This document shows positions 44,951-57,832 of a stretch of DNA of 64,000 nt, piece by piece. A model generated the notes under the pieces. The model did not search any database, had not been told where the DNA came from, and worked only from the letters and a program-made list of their open reading frames with translations. The stretch is from assembly GCA_002914805.1 (NCBI GenBank), contig JXTB01000178.1, positions 173,861-237,860 on the forward strand. The letters run 5' to 3'. The first letter of the stretch is position 1. Each line of letters opens with the position of its first letter. The stretch is from Parasponia andersonii. Its lineage: Eukaryota; Streptophyta; Magnoliopsida; Rosales; Cannabaceae. Made by a program: the position numbers and the translations under genes.

Positions 44951-47881
44951 TGAAAAGGCAAGATCTGTTATCATTTGAGATGTTGTTATATCACTATCTA
45001 TGTTGACTGACAGTGATTCTGAGTTGATGTTGCAACAACACTAGAATATTTGACCTGACATTTTTAATGTGTTTGTCCAAATTTCACAGTTGTCATATGA
45101 TTGAATTTTTATTCATAGTTGTGTTTTGATCAGAAATATTAATAATTGATATTTAACTTATAGGAAAATTATATTCACATAATTCTTTCTTATTTAGGTG
45201 TATTTTAATAAAGATTGATTATTGTGTGATTGCTAATATTAATTGTTTAATATTTCTATAAATAATTGATCTTGATTTTAATTAATCAGATTTTAATTAT
45301 TGAGCTAATTTTATCTGATTACTTTGACAGCTTATTTTTTTATGGAAACTACCTTGTAGTATGAAAGTGTAAATGCTTATCTCTTGAGTTATCGTTTCCT
45401 TATATGTACTTAGCTAATTCTTATTGTGTGTGAATACTTTTTATTTTATTGATTTGTATTAAAACCGAAATTTCTATTTCATGCAACAAATCAACGTTTA
45501 TTCTGGAAGGTTACAAGTCTTGTTATTCTAGATAGGGCTGATATTGTAATATCACTGTGCAGAATCAGCAACAATCACAGATCAATCTTGATTATGAAAA
45601 TCTTATCTTTGATTTATCTAATTATCTTCCAATCAGCATTTATGATGATTATAATGTGTCTTACAGATTGTTACACTAAATGCATATACATAAAATAACA
45701 GCAACTACATGAGTCGTATATAAGTAATAAAGTGATAAGAGAGTTGTCAATCCCACAAGAAATTAGGTGTTAAATTATTATTAAGTGCTGAAATTATTAT
45801 GACCTAACTTTATCTAGGCAATCAAACTAAATGAATTAATAAGTTAAATAAATATAAATATAAATACAAAAATAAAATACGGAGAGTCTATGCACAAATA
45901 TACTAGGGGATTGAATTTACTTAACTATCAATTATGTCTTTTGATCACCAATTATATTCTAATCAAGTATTCCCAGTTTATAAGCCAAGAACTCGAAGTT
46001 ATTTCTACTCCCTTTCTCGAGTGCTGAGTGAAATCATTCCTAGTTCCCGATTTTAATATATCTATTCCGAATCTAGAAGCTAGAAATTCATTATATTCAA
46101 TCATTCTTTAATCATGGCTTCAAAAGAATTATAGGTTCTCTCAAACTCTACAAGTCTTAGGTTATACTATTCTATGGTTGTTTCTAAAATTCCCTCTCTC
46201 AAGTGCCAAATTCTAGTAACCAAATTATCTAACTAGTAGATAATTAGTTAAGAAGCATTAAGCATGGAATAGCATAAATAAATTCAAAAAAAATATCAAA
46301 GAACATATTGGAAATCAAGACATAAAATCAAAGTTTAAGTTACATCATGCCCCAAACATAAAACAATTAATTCAATATAAGAGAATCTAACACGAATTTC
46401 AACAAGAATTTCATATTATCCAAACTTATTCATAAATCAAGCACAATACAAAAATTCAAATGAGATTAGGGCAAGAAAGAGGATGAGAAAAACTCTTTTG
46501 TGGATGTAGAACTTCAAGCTTCCAATCTCTTCAAGCCACTCTCTCAAGCATACTTTCCAGAAATTTTAGCTCCAAGCTCCTTCCTCTTTAGAAATTTTGA
46601 GCTTTTTTTGTTGTGTTTTCTCTTTAGCTCTCCACCCTTGAAATGAAGGCTTAAAGATATATTTAAGGAGCTCTAAGATAACCTAGACTGTGTGGAATAT
46701 CAACTATTCGATCAAGCATCCTTTCCAGAGATTTTAGCTCTGAACTTCTTCCTCTCTAGAAATTTTGAGTTCTCTTTATTGTATTTTCTCTCCAACTCTC
46801 CACCCATGAAATGAAGTCTTAAGGATGTATTTAAGAAGCTCTTAGTTAACTTAGGCCGGGTGGAATATCAACCATTCGATCAGATGGTATCAAAGGACGA
46901 GATTAGCCCTAAAAATTGTAAAAGTGTGCTTCAAGATGTTGTGTAGTGCCACGGCACCTTGGCATCTAGAAAGCTATTTTCTAGGCAGTGCAGCGGCGCT
47001 ACTTGGAAAGTGTTGCGGTGCTTTTAGTTCTGGAAAATCAGCACGATAGCTTTTTCTCTTGGGGCACGGTTTCTTCGTTTTAGCTCTATTTTGTCTAATT
47101 TTTATTGCGTTGGATTCGTTTCAGACTCAACTTTCATCTAAAATGGTTGAAATATCCATATTTGTCACTAATTGATCTTGATTCTTATTTATTCATAAGA
47201 ACTATAAAAACAAAGCAAAAGCATATGAAACTAGCATAAATGCTTGAGAATTTGTAATTATTTAAGATGAATGATACCTGATTTATTAGTGAATTAATCA
47301 CTCATCACATATTGCTAAGGAGTGGAAGACCTCTCTGCACAATATATAGGGGTCTAGGTTAGAGTCCTAGGTGTACCATGTATGTTTGTGATTGCCATTC
47401 GAGTAATACTTTATTAAATCTATCTGTATTTTGTATTATAAGACAAAGAGGTATTCTTAGTCGTGAGAGTACTTCGGGAGAAGTACGAGTGCTTTGGGAA
47501 AAGTGAATCAAGCCTGTAGGAGAAGACAGGTTTTGAGAAATCTAAAGGGAGTTTAAATGGAACAAATTATATCAAGTTAAGCGGAGCTCGCTAGATGAAT
47601 TAGTGAAGGAGTACATATTGTAACAATTAAAAGAGGGAGTCTTTTAAATTTGATTGGTATTTGTACTCATGTTATTCTTTACTAATAAGTTTATTTCTCT
47701 GGGTGTGGCCCTTTGGATGTAGACTGTCCGGAGATAGTTGAATCAAGTAAAAATATTATGTGTCAAGTTTTTTACTTTTCGATGTTACAACATCCATATT
47801 ATATTGTTCCGCATAATCACCTTACATAATTAAGTGGACAATTAATTATATTCAGTAAGAATATAAGAAACAGTCATAATA
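44951..47881 (+). repeat. 5' LTR of the Sirevirus-like element, split by an insertion
   Basis: Aligns with 57833-59118 except for 45669-47307. Its last bases read GTCATAATA where the 3' LTR has GTCGTAACA. A TATA-like CAATATATAGGGG at about 47340 is shared with the 3' LTR. Confidence 0.85.
45669..47307. mobile_element. LTR-like insertion in the 5' LTR
   Basis: Absent from the 3' LTR, so its borders are exact: TGTTACACTAAATG at 45669 and ...ACTCATCA at 47307, with flanks CAGAT and CATAT (4 of 5). It shares the CACTCATCA end and other features with the insertion at 32843-36893. It includes an internal near-repeat: CTCTCTAGAAATTTTGAG... (about 46736) resembles CTCTTTAGAAATTTTGAG... (about 46583), each followed by TCTCCACCC.TGAAATGAAG. 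No coding sequence. Confidence 0.65.
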
Positions 47882-47954
47882 ATTGGCATCAAAGTGGGTT
47901 ACTAATGGTTTGTTTTGTGAGATCTTGCAAATTTTTGACTACATTTTTTTAGGT

Positions 47955-49489
47955 ATGTCGTTTCTTACTGAAAATGGGTTTATTGCATGCCCCCAATTAC
48001 TTGATGGTATCAACTATTCATATTGAAAGGCATATATGAAGCCTTTCATCAAATCTATTGATGAAAAATCATGGAGATCGGTTCTTACTGGATGGACACT
48101 ACCAACCACTAAGGATGAGAATGAGAATGTTATTCCTAGACATGAACTCAATTGGTATTCTGATGATGATAAACTAGCCAATTATAACTCCAGAGCATTA
48201 GATGTTATTCTCAATGATATTGATGCAACTCGAAGCAAAATGATAACAAATTTTGATCCTACCAAAGAAGCATGGGATATTTTACATATATCTTGAAGAT
48301 TCTGGTTATATAAAAAAGCCAAAATAGTTATTTTAAACTCTAAATTTAAGGAGTTAAAAATGAGAGAGGATAAAACTTTATCTGAATATTTTACTAAACT
48401 ATATGATATTTCTAATGAAGCTTTTGCTCTTAGTAAATGCTTTTAGGATACTAAAATTGTTAAAAAAATATTTAGATCTTTGTCTGACAGGTTTCAACCA
48501 AAGCTCACGGCCATTGAAAAAAGCAAGAGCCTTAAAACCATGAAGGTAGAGGAACTTATGGGAACCTTGCAGACCTATGAGATGAATATTATGCATAGAA
48601 AGAAAAATAAATCAATTGCTCTTAAAGTTACCCCTGAACCAGCTGGGAGTGAAAATGGAAATTTTGATAATGAACTTGCTCTATTATCCAAAAACTTTAA
48701 TAAATTTTTTTAAAAAAAATGGGGAGACAATTAAAGGGGAACAATTGGAGTAAAGGTAAGTCCATTCTTCCTAAATTAAATGTTTCTAAAGACAAAAAGA
48801 AAAGTATTCAATATTAGGAGTGTCAAGGTTATGGTCATATACAAGATGAATGTGCCAACACCTTAAAGAAAAAATCTAAGCCAATGACTACCTCGTGGAG
48901 TGATAAGGAAGGTAGCCAAGAGGAAGATGAGACCCATGTAAGTAATTATGTTGCTTTTGGTGTTTCTTTAGTTTAAAATAATCTGTGTTCTGTGCAAAGT
49001 TCTGCAGATAATGTTACAATACAACCTACATCTAGCAGTAATGTTGTAACATTAGATAGATCATATGATACCGACAATGATGATTCCGAACTGGATGAAA
49101 AATCAATTAGAAGATCCTATGAGAATATGTATTCTCAATGGGTTAAAGTTATAGATCAGAATAGATCTTTTAAAGGAACAATCTATACTCTCATCTAATA
49201 CAAGGAAAATCCAGAGATAAAGATCTAAGAGTTAGAAACTTTGCTGGCTGAAAAGAAATAAAGTTAAAAGATATTTCAGCAGAGCTTGATAGGACTCAAA
49301 AGTCCTTAAAAATGCTAAATTTTGGAACTAGCAAATTACATCATATTGTGACAGTCGGTAAATTTGTGTCAGATCATCAAAGACTCGAATTTAAAGGTGA
49401 GAGCTCGAATATAAAAACTATTTTTATTAAGAGTTCAATTTCTAACCTGGTTGCAGGAACCAGTAGCAATGTTATAATACAAAAGAAAC
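47955..49489 (+). pseudogene. gag of the Sirevirus-like element
   Basis: ATG at 47955 (MSFLTENGFIACPQLLDG), 73 bp after the LTR. A UBN2/DUF4219-type gag core continues at 48036-48296 and 48300-48715 (WDILHIS, REDKTLSEYFTKLYDISNEA, ERLSDRF-like RSLSDRFQPKLTAIE, VEELMGTLQTYEM). A CCHC knuckle remnant, ECQGYGHIQDECA, is at about 48819-48858. An acidic segment (48992-49198) follows. Several TAA/TAG stops and frameshifts. The gene is cut at 49489 by a solo LTR. Confidence 0.85.
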
Positions 49490-51153
49490 TGCTGGAAATT
49501 CCAAAAACAAATTACCAAAAAATGATTTTTCTGAAAACGATTTCCACAGTTTTGTAAATAAATCAAAAACGCAGCGGAATAGATATTTTAAAACTTTCTT
49601 GAAATTTTACAAAACAAAAACGTAGGATCGTTGATCTAACATAAATCAATTCATGGATCTTGGTTTAGATAAAACTTAGAAGTGCTTCACAACCATTGAG
49701 CCTTCCCATCTATTCTCTAGAGCCCGTTGAATGATCCTGTGTATGGGCACCTTCTTGATTCCCAACGAGAGATGAGCGAACGATCCGGAAGATGATCTTC
49801 CTTCTCCTTGAGTGCACATCTACGACCATGAGTATCTCTCCCTTAGTGGCCATAAACGAATATGGGACTTCTCCCGCGGTGGCTCATCTCTCCCATTCTC
49901 TCTATTTCTCTCTATCACACGAAAAACACACTTACTGTGCATGAGTGGAATGTAGAACACTTAGAGTAACTTAGGAGAACTTTTTTCTTAATTATTTAAA
50001 GAGATGTAAACCCTAATGGGCTTATTGGGCTCAACTGACCATTCAATTAGTTATTAGGCTATGTGTGAGCTAGACAAGGGACCTTATGGATCCAAATAGT
50101 CTAAGCTCCAATGGGCCAACTACCCATAATCATAATTAACTCTTAATTATAAATGGGCCATATCCATTAATATTGAGGCACTCTACTATAGGCCCAATAT
50201 TGCACTCTTAAACTAAATGTCAAATATTTTCCATGAAGCTAATTAATACTTTAATTAACTTGATCTATATAGCATATACTTACTTGCAGATATACTCTCG
50301 ATGCAATGCCGTACTAGTGAGGTGAAATTACCGTATTACTTCTCTAGTATATATTTACTTTTGAGTTGTCATTTTTCATCTAATGGATAATAATTGACTA
50401 TGGTGTTTGTAACTGTCCATACAAACACAGTCAAATTCACAAAGTGAATACCTGGTGCCTAGTATTTATTATCCGTATTCTTGAAAAAACTAAAAGTGAC
50501 ATTATATGTATAGTGTCCTAATCATGAAAGGCATTCTCATCAATTCACAAATCTTATCTTCCAAGATACTAGAGTTCGAACCATATAATTGGAACTAGTC
50601 TTTTAGTAAGTCAAAAAGATAAAACTCATGAAAGCAAGTCCAACAATCACTAGGATTAAGGTAATTTTGCAATAGTGCTAGATTAGTGAAAGATAGAATA
50701 TTGAGTTATGGCACTTAACCTTAAATTCTATTTTCACTTGGTCCAGTTCTATGCACTTATAACTTTCTTATAATGCACTAGTATTTCTACCCGAAGTCAG
50801 ATACTTCGATGATTGGAGACTTCATCAATCCCGTTGAAATAGACAACACTATATTCTATGGCAAAATAAAGTATTCTATCTTTATTTGCAGAATGTGAAC
50901 TTTTAATTTAGACATAATGAAATAAAGAATTTAGTCTCCCACATATGAATACTTCACACGAACAATTCTTTATTACTCATTATTTGTCACAGAAACTTTT
51001 AGATGTTTGCATAATAAAAAACATAAACATCACATGTATTTAAATGAGACATAATATGGAATTTATTAACAATAAACAAATAACACTTAAATCCAATAAA
51101 CATTGTTTAAAATGCCAAACAAAGAAACTGTTTTCTAGGGCATATTCCCAACA
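49490..51153 (-). mobile_element. Solo LTR inside the Sirevirus-like gag-pol
   Basis: 1664 bp. In plus orientation TGCTGGAAATTCC...CATATTCCCAACA. Perfect 5-bp target duplication GAAAC at 49485-49489 and 51154-51158. On the minus strand it starts TGTTGGGAATATGCCC and shares blocks with the LTR family of 1-1763 and 34701-36496, such as GAGCTTAGACTATTTGGATCC, but is clearly a different subfamily. No internal domain. Confidence 0.88.
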
Positions 51154-54100
51154 GAAACCTCATATTATAACTGCACCAATATCAATTTCTGAAAAATAGA
51201 CTAATGTTACAACACAAAAATCTTCTATTGTAACTCGAATTAATCCAGAAGGATTCATTTCAGTAAGAAAATGTGGAAAGTTATTCCAACTTGTCATTTT
51301 TATAGTGTAAAAGGTCACATCAGACTAAGATATTTTACTATGAGAAACCTTTTAAAAAATAATTACTATTCTCATGAAATTCCATTTCAAAGTAAAACAC
51401 CAAAGAAAAAAATTGATTTTTCAAGAAAAACAAGAAAAGTCTGGGTTAAAAAATCTGAATTAAATTATTTTGGACCTTTTACTTGTTTTAGATCATGTAC
51501 TACTAATGATTCGTATTTCGATAATGGATGTTTCAAGCACATGATAGGTGACAAATCTATTCTTGTTAACTACAAGGTTGACACTAGAGGTGTTGTAACA
51601 TTCGGTGATGATGCAAAGGGAAGAGTTCTTGGAAAAGGAACTCTTAATGTTAAAGGTTTTCTTAAATTTAGGAATGTTTTACACATCGAGGGACTTTTGG
51701 CTAATTTGATTAGCATAAGTCAAATTTGTGATCTAAATTTTAATGCTAATTTCACTCATGATAAGTGTGCTGCTATTGATGAATGTTGTAAATAGTTTTA
51801 GAAGGCTTTAGATCAAAGGATAATTGATATACTTTGACAAAAATCACATTCATATAATAAGACATTTGTAAATAAATCTGATCTTTGGCATGAAAATTTA
51901 GGACACTTAAATTTTAAAATATTACAGAGACTTGCCAATTCAGATGCAGTTCGTGGCTTACCAAAGCTTGGTAAGAAATCAAAAAGTGATTGTGGTCCTT
52001 GTCAGATAGGTGAACAGGTAAGATCAACACATAAAGTAATACAGCATATTACAATATCAAGAGTGTTGGAACTACTTCATATGGATCTTATGGGTCCTAT
52101 GCAAGTAGAAAATATTGCAGGTAAAAGATACATTTTTGTTTGTGTAGATGAATTTTCTGGATATACTTGGGTAGTTTTTTAAGAGAAAAGTCAGATATTT
52201 TTTATGTTTTTAAGAAACTGGTTGTTAAGCTTAAAGCATATAAAGGTTGTAACATTGGTAAAATAATCAGAATACGAAGTGACCTCGGTAAGGAATTCGA
52301 CAATTCTTCGTATGCTGATTTTTGTGATTTAAATGGTATTACTCATAAATTTTCTGCTCCTAAGACACCATAACAAAATTATGTTGTGGAAAAGAAGAAT
52401 AGGACATTATAGGAAATGGCGCAGGTGATGCTAAGCTTACAAAATGTTTGTGGGCTGAAGCTATCAGCATGGCATGTTACAACATTAGCTGTGTATATTT
52501 ACAACTAGGTACAAGCAAAATTCCTATGGTAAAAAAACCTAACTTGGGTTACTTTCATATTTTTAGAAGTACTTGTTACATTCTCAATGATAGAAAAAAG
52601 TTAGGTAAGTTTTATGCAAAAAGTGATTTAGGGGTTTTCATCAGATATTCTAATAATAGTCGAGCATATCATATTATGGAATCTGCTAATGTTGTTGTAG
52701 ATGATTTCTTAGACTTTGCAGATTATTCAAAAGAAGATGAAATTCAAAGTCTTATGGAGGATACTGTTGTAGATAAAAATGTTGCAACATAACCAGAAGG
52801 ACGTTCAGGATAAGAAAATCATGTCTCAACATCAAAACTAGATGTTACAAGATCAATTGAATAGACTCATTCTGATGAACCAACAATGAATATTAAGATC
52901 CATTTCAGAAAGAACCTTCTTCAAGAGTTAAAAAGAATCATTCCACTGACCTAATTATAGGTAATCTTGAAGATGGATGGTGACTAGAAGAGGAAATATT
53001 AATTTAGTACGATTTCTTTGTTTTACTTCTTTAATTAAGTCTAAAAATGTTAAAGAAACTTTACAGGATGATTTTTGGATTAATGTCATACAAAAAGAAC
53101 TAGAACAATTTTATAGGAATGATGTTTGGACTTTAGTACCTAGACCAAATGATTCTAATATTATCGGGACTAAATGGATTTTTAAAATAAATCAGATGAA
53201 TTTGGTAACATCATTAAAAACAAGACTAGGTTGGTTAACTAAGGATACACACAAGTGGAGGGCATAGACTTTGATGAAACATTTGCTCCTGTAACAAGAC
53301 TTGAATCTATCCGTTTACTTCTTACTATTGTATATCACATTGGTTTTACTTTACATCAAATGGATGTAAATAGTGCATTTTTAAATGACTTTCTAAACGA
53401 GTAGACTTATGTTAAACAATCGAAAAGTTTTAACGATCCTTACAAGCCTAACCATGTTTTCAAACTTAAAAAGGCATTGTATGGTTTAAAACAGGCACCC
53501 CAGTCTTGGTATAAACATTTGACAACATTCTTGGTACAAAAAGGCTACATGATAGGGGGTGTAGACAAAACTTTATTTATCAAATACTTTAATTTTTATA
53601 TTATTGTTGCACAAATTCATGTTGATGATATATTTTTTGGATCTACCTTTAATGATAAAGTGCAAGAGTTTGTGAAATAAATGAAAGAAGAGTTCAAGAT
53701 GAGTGTGGTAGATGAATTGACCTACTTTCTAGGTTTACAAGTAAAGTAGTTGAAAGATAGGATCTTTGATCCTAAAATAAGCATACCAGGAACCTAGTTG
53801 AAAATTTTGGATTAGAGTCAACTAAAAATATGAATACTCCTATGAGTACAAATCTAAAGCTGACTAAAGACGAAAATGGAGTCAATGTAGATCCAACTCT
53901 TTATAGAATTATGATTAGTAGCTTGTTGTATCTTACAGCTTGCCAACCTGATATTACTTATAATGTTGTTGTATGTGCTAGATATCAATTCTATCCAAGG
54001 GAATCCCATATTGCTGCTGTAAAAAGAATAATCAAGTATGTTAGTGATACAATCGATTATGATCTTTAGTACTCTAAAGACACTAACATTAATCTTGTAG

Positions 54101-54593
54101 ATTACAGTGATGCAGATTGGGCTAGTAACTTTGACGATAAAAAAAGTACAATAGGGAGTTGTTTCTCTTTGACGATAAAAAAAGTACAATAGGTAGTTGT
54201 TTCTTTCTTGGAAACAATCTGATTTCCTAGCATAGTAAAAAGCAAAACTCAATTTCTTTGTCTACTGCAGAAGCCGAGTATATAGCTATGGGAAATTGTT
54301 GCACTCAGTTACTTTGGAAGAAACAAATGCTTAAGGACTACGATATTGTATTGGATACATTGGTTGTTAATTGTGACAATACTAGTGCTATAAATATATC
54401 CAAAAATCCAGTACAATACTCTAGGACTAAGCATATAGATATTCGTCATCATTTTATCAGAGACCTTATTGAAAGTATAATTGTAATGTTGGAACATATA
54501 GAGACAGACAATTAGTTGGCAGATATTTTTACAAAAGCTTTTGATTTTCTATACTTTAATTCTTTAAGAAAAGCCCTAGGTATTTGTTCTGTA
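51154..54593 (+). pseudogene. pol of the Sirevirus-like element (protease, integrase, RT, RNase H)
   Basis: Protease-like YFDNGCFKHMIGDKSI near 51515 (relatives have DSG, here DNG). GAG-pre-integrase LWHENLGHLNFKILQRL at about 51882-51934 and CGPCQIGEQ at about 51993. Integrase core with LLHMDLMGPM, VCVDEFSGYTWV, IRSDLGKEFDN and a decayed ENKNRT-like region. RT from about 53055 with [51 protein letters not shown] and catalytic VDDIFFGST at about 53620. RNase H with STAEAEYIAMGNC at 54258 and ADIFTKAFDF at about 54518. At least ten stops or frameshifts. A 38-bp tandem duplication at 54129 adds one more. Confidence 0.92.
54129..54204. repeat. 38-bp tandem duplication in RNase H
   Basis: The unit CTTTGACGATAAAAAAAGTA...GTTGTTTCT occurs at 54129 and again at 54167 with one base change. 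As 38 is not divisible by three it shifts the reading frame. Confidence 0.85.
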
Positions 54594-55550
54594 TAAAATT
54601 ATGTTATAACATCAGCCAATCAGAGTCAATATTATTTAAGGTTACCTCAAGACATAAGGAAAAAGATGAAATAACTCTTATATGTTATAAAAAGTATTTT
54701 CTAATATACAGTTCTTGTTATATTTCTCTTGGAAATTGTTCTGGAATATTTGTAAGAAAAAATTAAGAATTCTTAATTGATTATTGACTGATATGTGTGT
54801 TGTCTTGATCTCAACTTCAATATGTCTATAGGCCTTATGAGCAGAAAGAGCTACCTATACTGATGTGTAAAACTCATCTTTGAGTAATCTAGGCCTATGT
54901 ATCATAAATATAATAGAGGATAATCTACTATGTGAAAAGAGCTACCTCAATGATTATGTGAAAGTTACTAGTAATGGAAAAATCATTTGCCTAAAAATAT
55001 TGTCAATGTTAAAATATTAATATTTTATGCAGTAATAAAAAAATTATATTGTTTTTGTGAGATCAATAAATCAATCAATTTTCAGTCTTAAATTATCAAT
55101 TAATCAGATGAATTTTTCTAGTAATTTTCATGGATGAAGATGGTAAGGATTGTATATTTTAAAATTTTTTTATAATAGGAATGATTTCATCAGTTTTGTT
55201 TTGTCTAAAGGTTACCAGTTATAATTTCGAATCTGTAGGTTGTATTGATATTACAACATGGAATAAACTGGGCTTATATAATTGTAAATTTAGATAAAAT
55301 TAATTAAATGCTACTAATGTCAATTTTTTTCCTTGTTCCCGAGATTTGCTCTCATTATAGTTTCTAATATCACTTTGGCTCCAAAATTGATTTTGTTTCC
55401 TTTTTCAAATTTGGGAAATTGAATGGACTCTAGGTTATTTAAATTCCTATTGTTCTTTGTGTATTACACTCACCCATAATTCTTTCTCTGCCATTTTCAT
55501 CTTTGTTCTTTGAAAAAAAAAATTCTCTCAGTGTTGAAACAGATTCGAAA
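54594..55550. other. Spacer between pol and ORF3
   Basis: No coding signal. The small open frame at 54584-54766 follows the pol stop and has no recognisable motif. CAT box-like sequences are not distinctive. Confidence 0.5.
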
Positions 55551-57475
55551 ATGGTGTACACTAGAAGTGGAAAGAAGAGTGACTCTCTTGCTACTATCAA
55601 AGGAAAACTTTCTTCCTCATTAACTCCAATGAAGAAGAAGTCTATTCTTTCTGCATCTCTAGTGAAATTGCAGAAAACCCAATCCATGGGTTCCATGGTT
55701 GAACCTTCGACTTAGTCTCCACTAGCGATTGAACTGAGTGTCCCTGTTCAAACGATTCAAGACAAATCTATTGTGGGTATCCCGACTACTCCATCACCAG
55801 CACCAGTAGTTCCTGTTCATGCTACTGAAATCTCCAAACCACCATCTGTGACATCAAAAGAAGGAAGCTCAACTCCAATTTCAGGTTTTTTTAAAGAATC
55901 AATCCCAATGCAGACTGATGTTCCAACATCAAATCCATCGGAACTTGCGATTTCAAAATATGGTCTGGATGAGAAGATACCACCTGCGACTTCTAATGTT
56001 CCAACATCATCGGTTGATGATGCTACTAAAGACACAATGGATACTAGCCCTCTTCCTGAAGATGATCTTTCTCCTGGTTATACACCAGAAAATACCTCCA
56101 AGAAATATCTTGATGATTCAGCCCAAACTGCATCAGTAATACCTTCAAATGTTCTAACATCTACTGAAAATCCTGGGATTTCAACACCACCATCAGCTGA
56201 AATTGGTGATGTGCAAACATCTCTAAGCCCCCTAGTTCCAATGGTGAATATCAAGCCAACTCTTCAAAAGTCTTCTGATGTGGCTAATGTTTCAACACAG
56301 GCTAATCCAACTACAGCATCTACACTCGTCTCAAAATAGCAATCTGAGGCTGATATCCCAACATCTCCTATAGATCAAACAACACCAGTTGTATAAGATC
56401 CAGTTTTAACAATGAAGCCAAAGAAGAATTCGGTAGCCCAAAAAGTCTTCAGGCAATCTTTGAAGCAATCACAACCGAAGAAGAAAGCTAGTGCTGTACA
56501 GAAAAGAAATAGAGTCCCTTCTTAAGAAACACCAAGTTATATTCCTGCTAATTTCTATTCGCCATGGTATTATACAAAAGATATTGCTCAATGTATGAAG
56601 ATTTATGAACAATATCATTTTATTCTTGAAAGAAACATAAACTTAAATTTTTTTTCAGAAAATAAGGGCTTTAAAGTGTATTGAAGATCAAAAGTAGTTG
56701 AATACTATTTCTAAAATCAAAGGTTTTATCTCTAGAATAGTCCAAAAATTTTATTCCAACTTGACTAAAGACTTAGATAAACCAGGTTTACTAGGGTATA
56801 AAAAAGAATTTGTTAGGGGTTTTGTTTTTTATTTTTCCCCTACTGTTATAGCTAATTTCTTAAACATACCTATTTGGCCATTTGATGACTTTGAGAAAGA
56901 ATTTTCTCTCATGAAGATAGCTAGTGAAATACTTGGTACACAAACCAAATGACTGAAGAATAGCATTTTTAAGATCACTAATCTGATACTCAAGTACAAA
57001 GGGTTGTATCGCATTACTACTGATAATTGGATGCCAACCAAACATTCTAATACCCTCCATGGAGATTGTGCTTATTTCCTTTATGATGTTAGAATAGGTA
57101 GCTAAGTAAATTTAGTACAGTTGATATTCAACCACATTTATGATCTGAGATACAACACCAGCCCAACTAAGAGGTTAATCTTTCAACCCTTATTTATTGA
57201 GTTCTGGCCAAGTAGAGACCTCCTTGCTATAGTTTTGAATATCTCACTCCTTTTGTATCCAAGCCGGTATTCAGAATGAAGGATAGAGATTCTATTGAGG
57301 GAGAGGATGACCATACTGCAGACCCCAATGTTATAATATTTGGTGCTGCAAATACAAGTACTGTAACCTCTAGTGTGCTTGCTCGTTTGGAAAAGATGGA
57401 GAGAATGTTATCCGCGATTTGCATGATGATAGACATTGATGTGGGAGATGCTTCTCCAAATCCACTTCCAACTTG
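55551..57475 (+). pseudogene. ORF3 (env-like position) of the Sirevirus-like element
   Basis: ATG at 55551 (MVYTRSGKKSDSLATIKGK). About 300 residues very rich in Ser, Thr and Pro (open 55551-55715 and 55773-56339), with a recurring VPTS motif (coded by ATGTTCCAACATC-like words), then a Lys/Arg-rich patch (about 56410-56520). Next is a domain like the plant transposon protein domain common in such ORFs (PSYIPANFYSPWYYTKD, LGYKKEFVRGFVFYFSPTVI, TDNWMPTKHSNTLH) across 56530-57240, and a last open piece with LARLEKMERMLSAICMM (57276-57475). Stops and frameshifts are present. In SIRE-type elements an extra ORF in this place has been called env-like. I see no convincing signal peptide or fusion-type transmembrane segment, so I do not call it an envelope gene. 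Confidence 0.7.
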
Positions 57476-57832
57476 AAGATTTTTTTGGAGTTTTTGTTTT
57501 TCTGTTTACCTATAATAAGTGATGTATATCACAAACAAATTATGGTTTCTAGTTTTGTATTCTGTTTTGCTCTACATTTTTCTACAGGATATGAGCTCAT
57601 GTTACAACATTGAGCAACTTATGAAATTGATGTATGATATGCAAATTCGGGGTTTTATTTGATATCTTTAACCATGTTATGAATTCTACAATCATTTGTA
57701 ACTACCTTTGGCTATTTTTGTCAAAAAAGAGGAATAGATACAAAAATTCTAGTCAAACACAAATTGTTTTGTAGGGCCTAACATGTTTTTGCATGTAAAA
57801 ATATTTTGCCTAAAAATGCCAAAGGGAGAAAT

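Noticed and set aside
55551..57475. Calling ORF3 a retroviral envelope gene
   Set aside because: No convincing signal peptide or membrane anchor is seen, and the C-terminal half resembles a domain found in non-viral plant transposon ORFs.
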